A DNA stretch of 5,963 bases from Cyanobacteriota bacterium (GTDB taxonomy: Bacteria; Cyanobacteriota; Cyanobacteriia; Phormidesmidales; Phormidesmidaceae). Below the pieces are notes generated by a model. That model was not told where the DNA came from and made no database searches. It was given only the letters and a program-made list of their open reading frames with translations. The stretch is from NCBI GenBank assembly GCA_027483425.1, contig JAIXUR010000142.1:1-5963 (forward strand), in the 5' to 3' direction. A program made the translations under genes and the position numbers. Below, in pieces: positions 5,201-5,963 of this stretch (position 1 is the first letter of the stretch; each line of letters begins with the position of its first letter).

Positions 5201-5963
5201 ATGACCATCGATTTTTCAGCCCTGCCCGCCGATCTGCACCCCGCCGCCCTGCCCGCCCACGTGGCGGTGATCATGGATGGCAACGGGCGTTGGGCTACCC
5301 AGCAGGGCCTGCCAAGGATCGCGGGCCACCGCCAGGGAGCCAAAACCGTCAAGGATCTCCTGCGCTGCTGCAAAGATTGGGGCATTGGGGCGTTGACCGT
5401 TTACGCCTTTTCCACCGAGAATTGGCGGCGACCCATGGGAGAAGTCACCTTTTTGCTGCGCCTGTTTGACCGACTGCTGCGCCGGGAACTCGCGGAGATG
5501 CAGCGCCAGGGGGTACGCATTCAGTTTTTGGGAGATTTATCGCCGCTGCCGGAGCGGCTGCAACGGCTGATGCAGGAGGCCATGGCCCTCACCCGCCACA
5601 ACCAGCGGGTGCAGTTTAACGTCGCGGTGAACTATGGTGGTCGGCAGGAACTGGTGGCCGCCACTCGCCAGATCGCCCAGCAGATTGCCTGTGGGGCCCT
5701 GGCCGTTGATCAAATCGATGAAGAAGTCTTGGCCCAGGCCCTGTTAACTCATCCCCTGCCTGACCCCGATCTGCTCATTCGCACCAGCGGCGAACAACGG
5801 CTGAGCAATTTTTTGCCCTGGCAGTTGGCCTATACCGAGTTGTACTTTACCGATGTGCTTTGGCCTGACTTCGATCGCGCCGCCTTCCACCAGTCGTTGC
5901 AGTGGTATCAACAGCGTCAGCGGCGGTTTGGTGGGTTAGCCCCAGCGGCCCTGGCTCAGGGGA
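5201..5963 (+). CDS. uppS: Isoprenyl transferase (undecaprenyl diphosphate synthase), C-terminus outside window
   Basis: This cis-prenyltransferase adds isopentenyl diphosphate units to farnesyl or a similar allylic diphosphate. It yields the long polyprenyl diphosphate that becomes the lipid carrier for peptidoglycan and other envelope polymers. It acts at the cytoplasmic face of the membrane. The translation shows every key family motif: MDGNGRW (25-31) with Mg-binding Asp26, GHRQG (42-46) with His43, AFSTENWRRP (69-78), and RTSGEQRLSNFLPWQ (194-208) with Arg194, Arg200 and Ser202, then Glu213 in YTELYF. These numbers coincide with the E. coli enzyme, which supports the start. There are 254 codons before the edge and no stop, close to the usual 245-260 residues, so only a few codons are missing. 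The diiron protein gene lies about 100 bp upstream on the same strand, with a REP-like hairpin between. I see no separate promoter box, so co-transcription is possible. Confidence 0.97.
   Translation, partial: MTIDFSALPADLHPAALPAHVAVIMDGNGRWATQQGLPRIAGHRQGAKTVKDLLRCCKDWGIGALTVYAFSTENWRRPMGEVTFLLRLFDRLLRRELAEMQRQGVRIQFLGDLSPLPERLQRLMQEAMALTRHNQRVQFNVAVNYGGRQELVAATRQIAQQIACGALAVDQIDEEVLAQALLTHPLPDPDLLIRTSGEQRLSNFLPWQLAYTELYFTDVLWPDFDRAAFHQSLQWYQQRQRRFGGLAPAALAQG

Overview
The window looks like cyanobacterial chromosome. Six perfect copies of the palindrome GCGATCGC (HIP1), a cyanobacterial hallmark, lie between 2147 and 4195. The large STAND protein begins with the short N-terminal helical domain common in cyanobacterial NB-ARC proteins. 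A palindrome of the GTAGGGGCG...CGCCCCTAC type, familiar from filamentous cyanobacteria, follows one gene. The right-hand three quarters is clearly GC-rich, which would fit a Leptolyngbya-like lineage, but the species cannot be fixed from this sequence.

Layout. Positions 1 to about 766 are a nearly complete group II intron RNA without a reverse transcriptase gene. Its 5' end is at or just beyond the window edge. Domain V (34 nt, GAAA tetraloop) and domain VI are readable. Directly after the intron comes a 142-residue unrecognised ORF (780-1208) with a good ribosome binding site. It is followed at 1229-1319 by a 91-nt imperfect palindrome with the architecture of an integron attC site. ORF plus attC therefore looks like a gene cassette, with an intron sitting between its promoter side and its start codon. 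This left block has lower GC and no HIP1 sites, as expected for acquired DNA.

Converging on the cassette is an 800-codon minus-strand gene (1435-3837) for a STAND NTPase: HTH-like N-terminus, NB-ARC core, winged helix and C-terminal TPR repeats. Divergent from it, across a 208-bp region with a 14-bp palindrome and helically phased GCCGAC repeats, is a 351-residue soluble diiron protein (4046-5101). Its six putative iron ligands match the spacing of acyl-ACP desaturases. Its stop codon abuts a REP-like hairpin. The window ends inside uppS (5201 onward), which makes the C55 or related polyprenyl diphosphate carrier precursor.

How they work together. The diiron gene and uppS are co-directional and about 100 bp apart, so they may be co-transcribed, and both plausibly touch lipid metabolism. 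The STAND gene shares only a promoter region with them. The intron and cassette form an accessory insertion. The best candidate for something undescribed is the pairing of an ORF-less intron with a lone integron-type cassette in a cyanobacterial background, beside a STAND NTPase.
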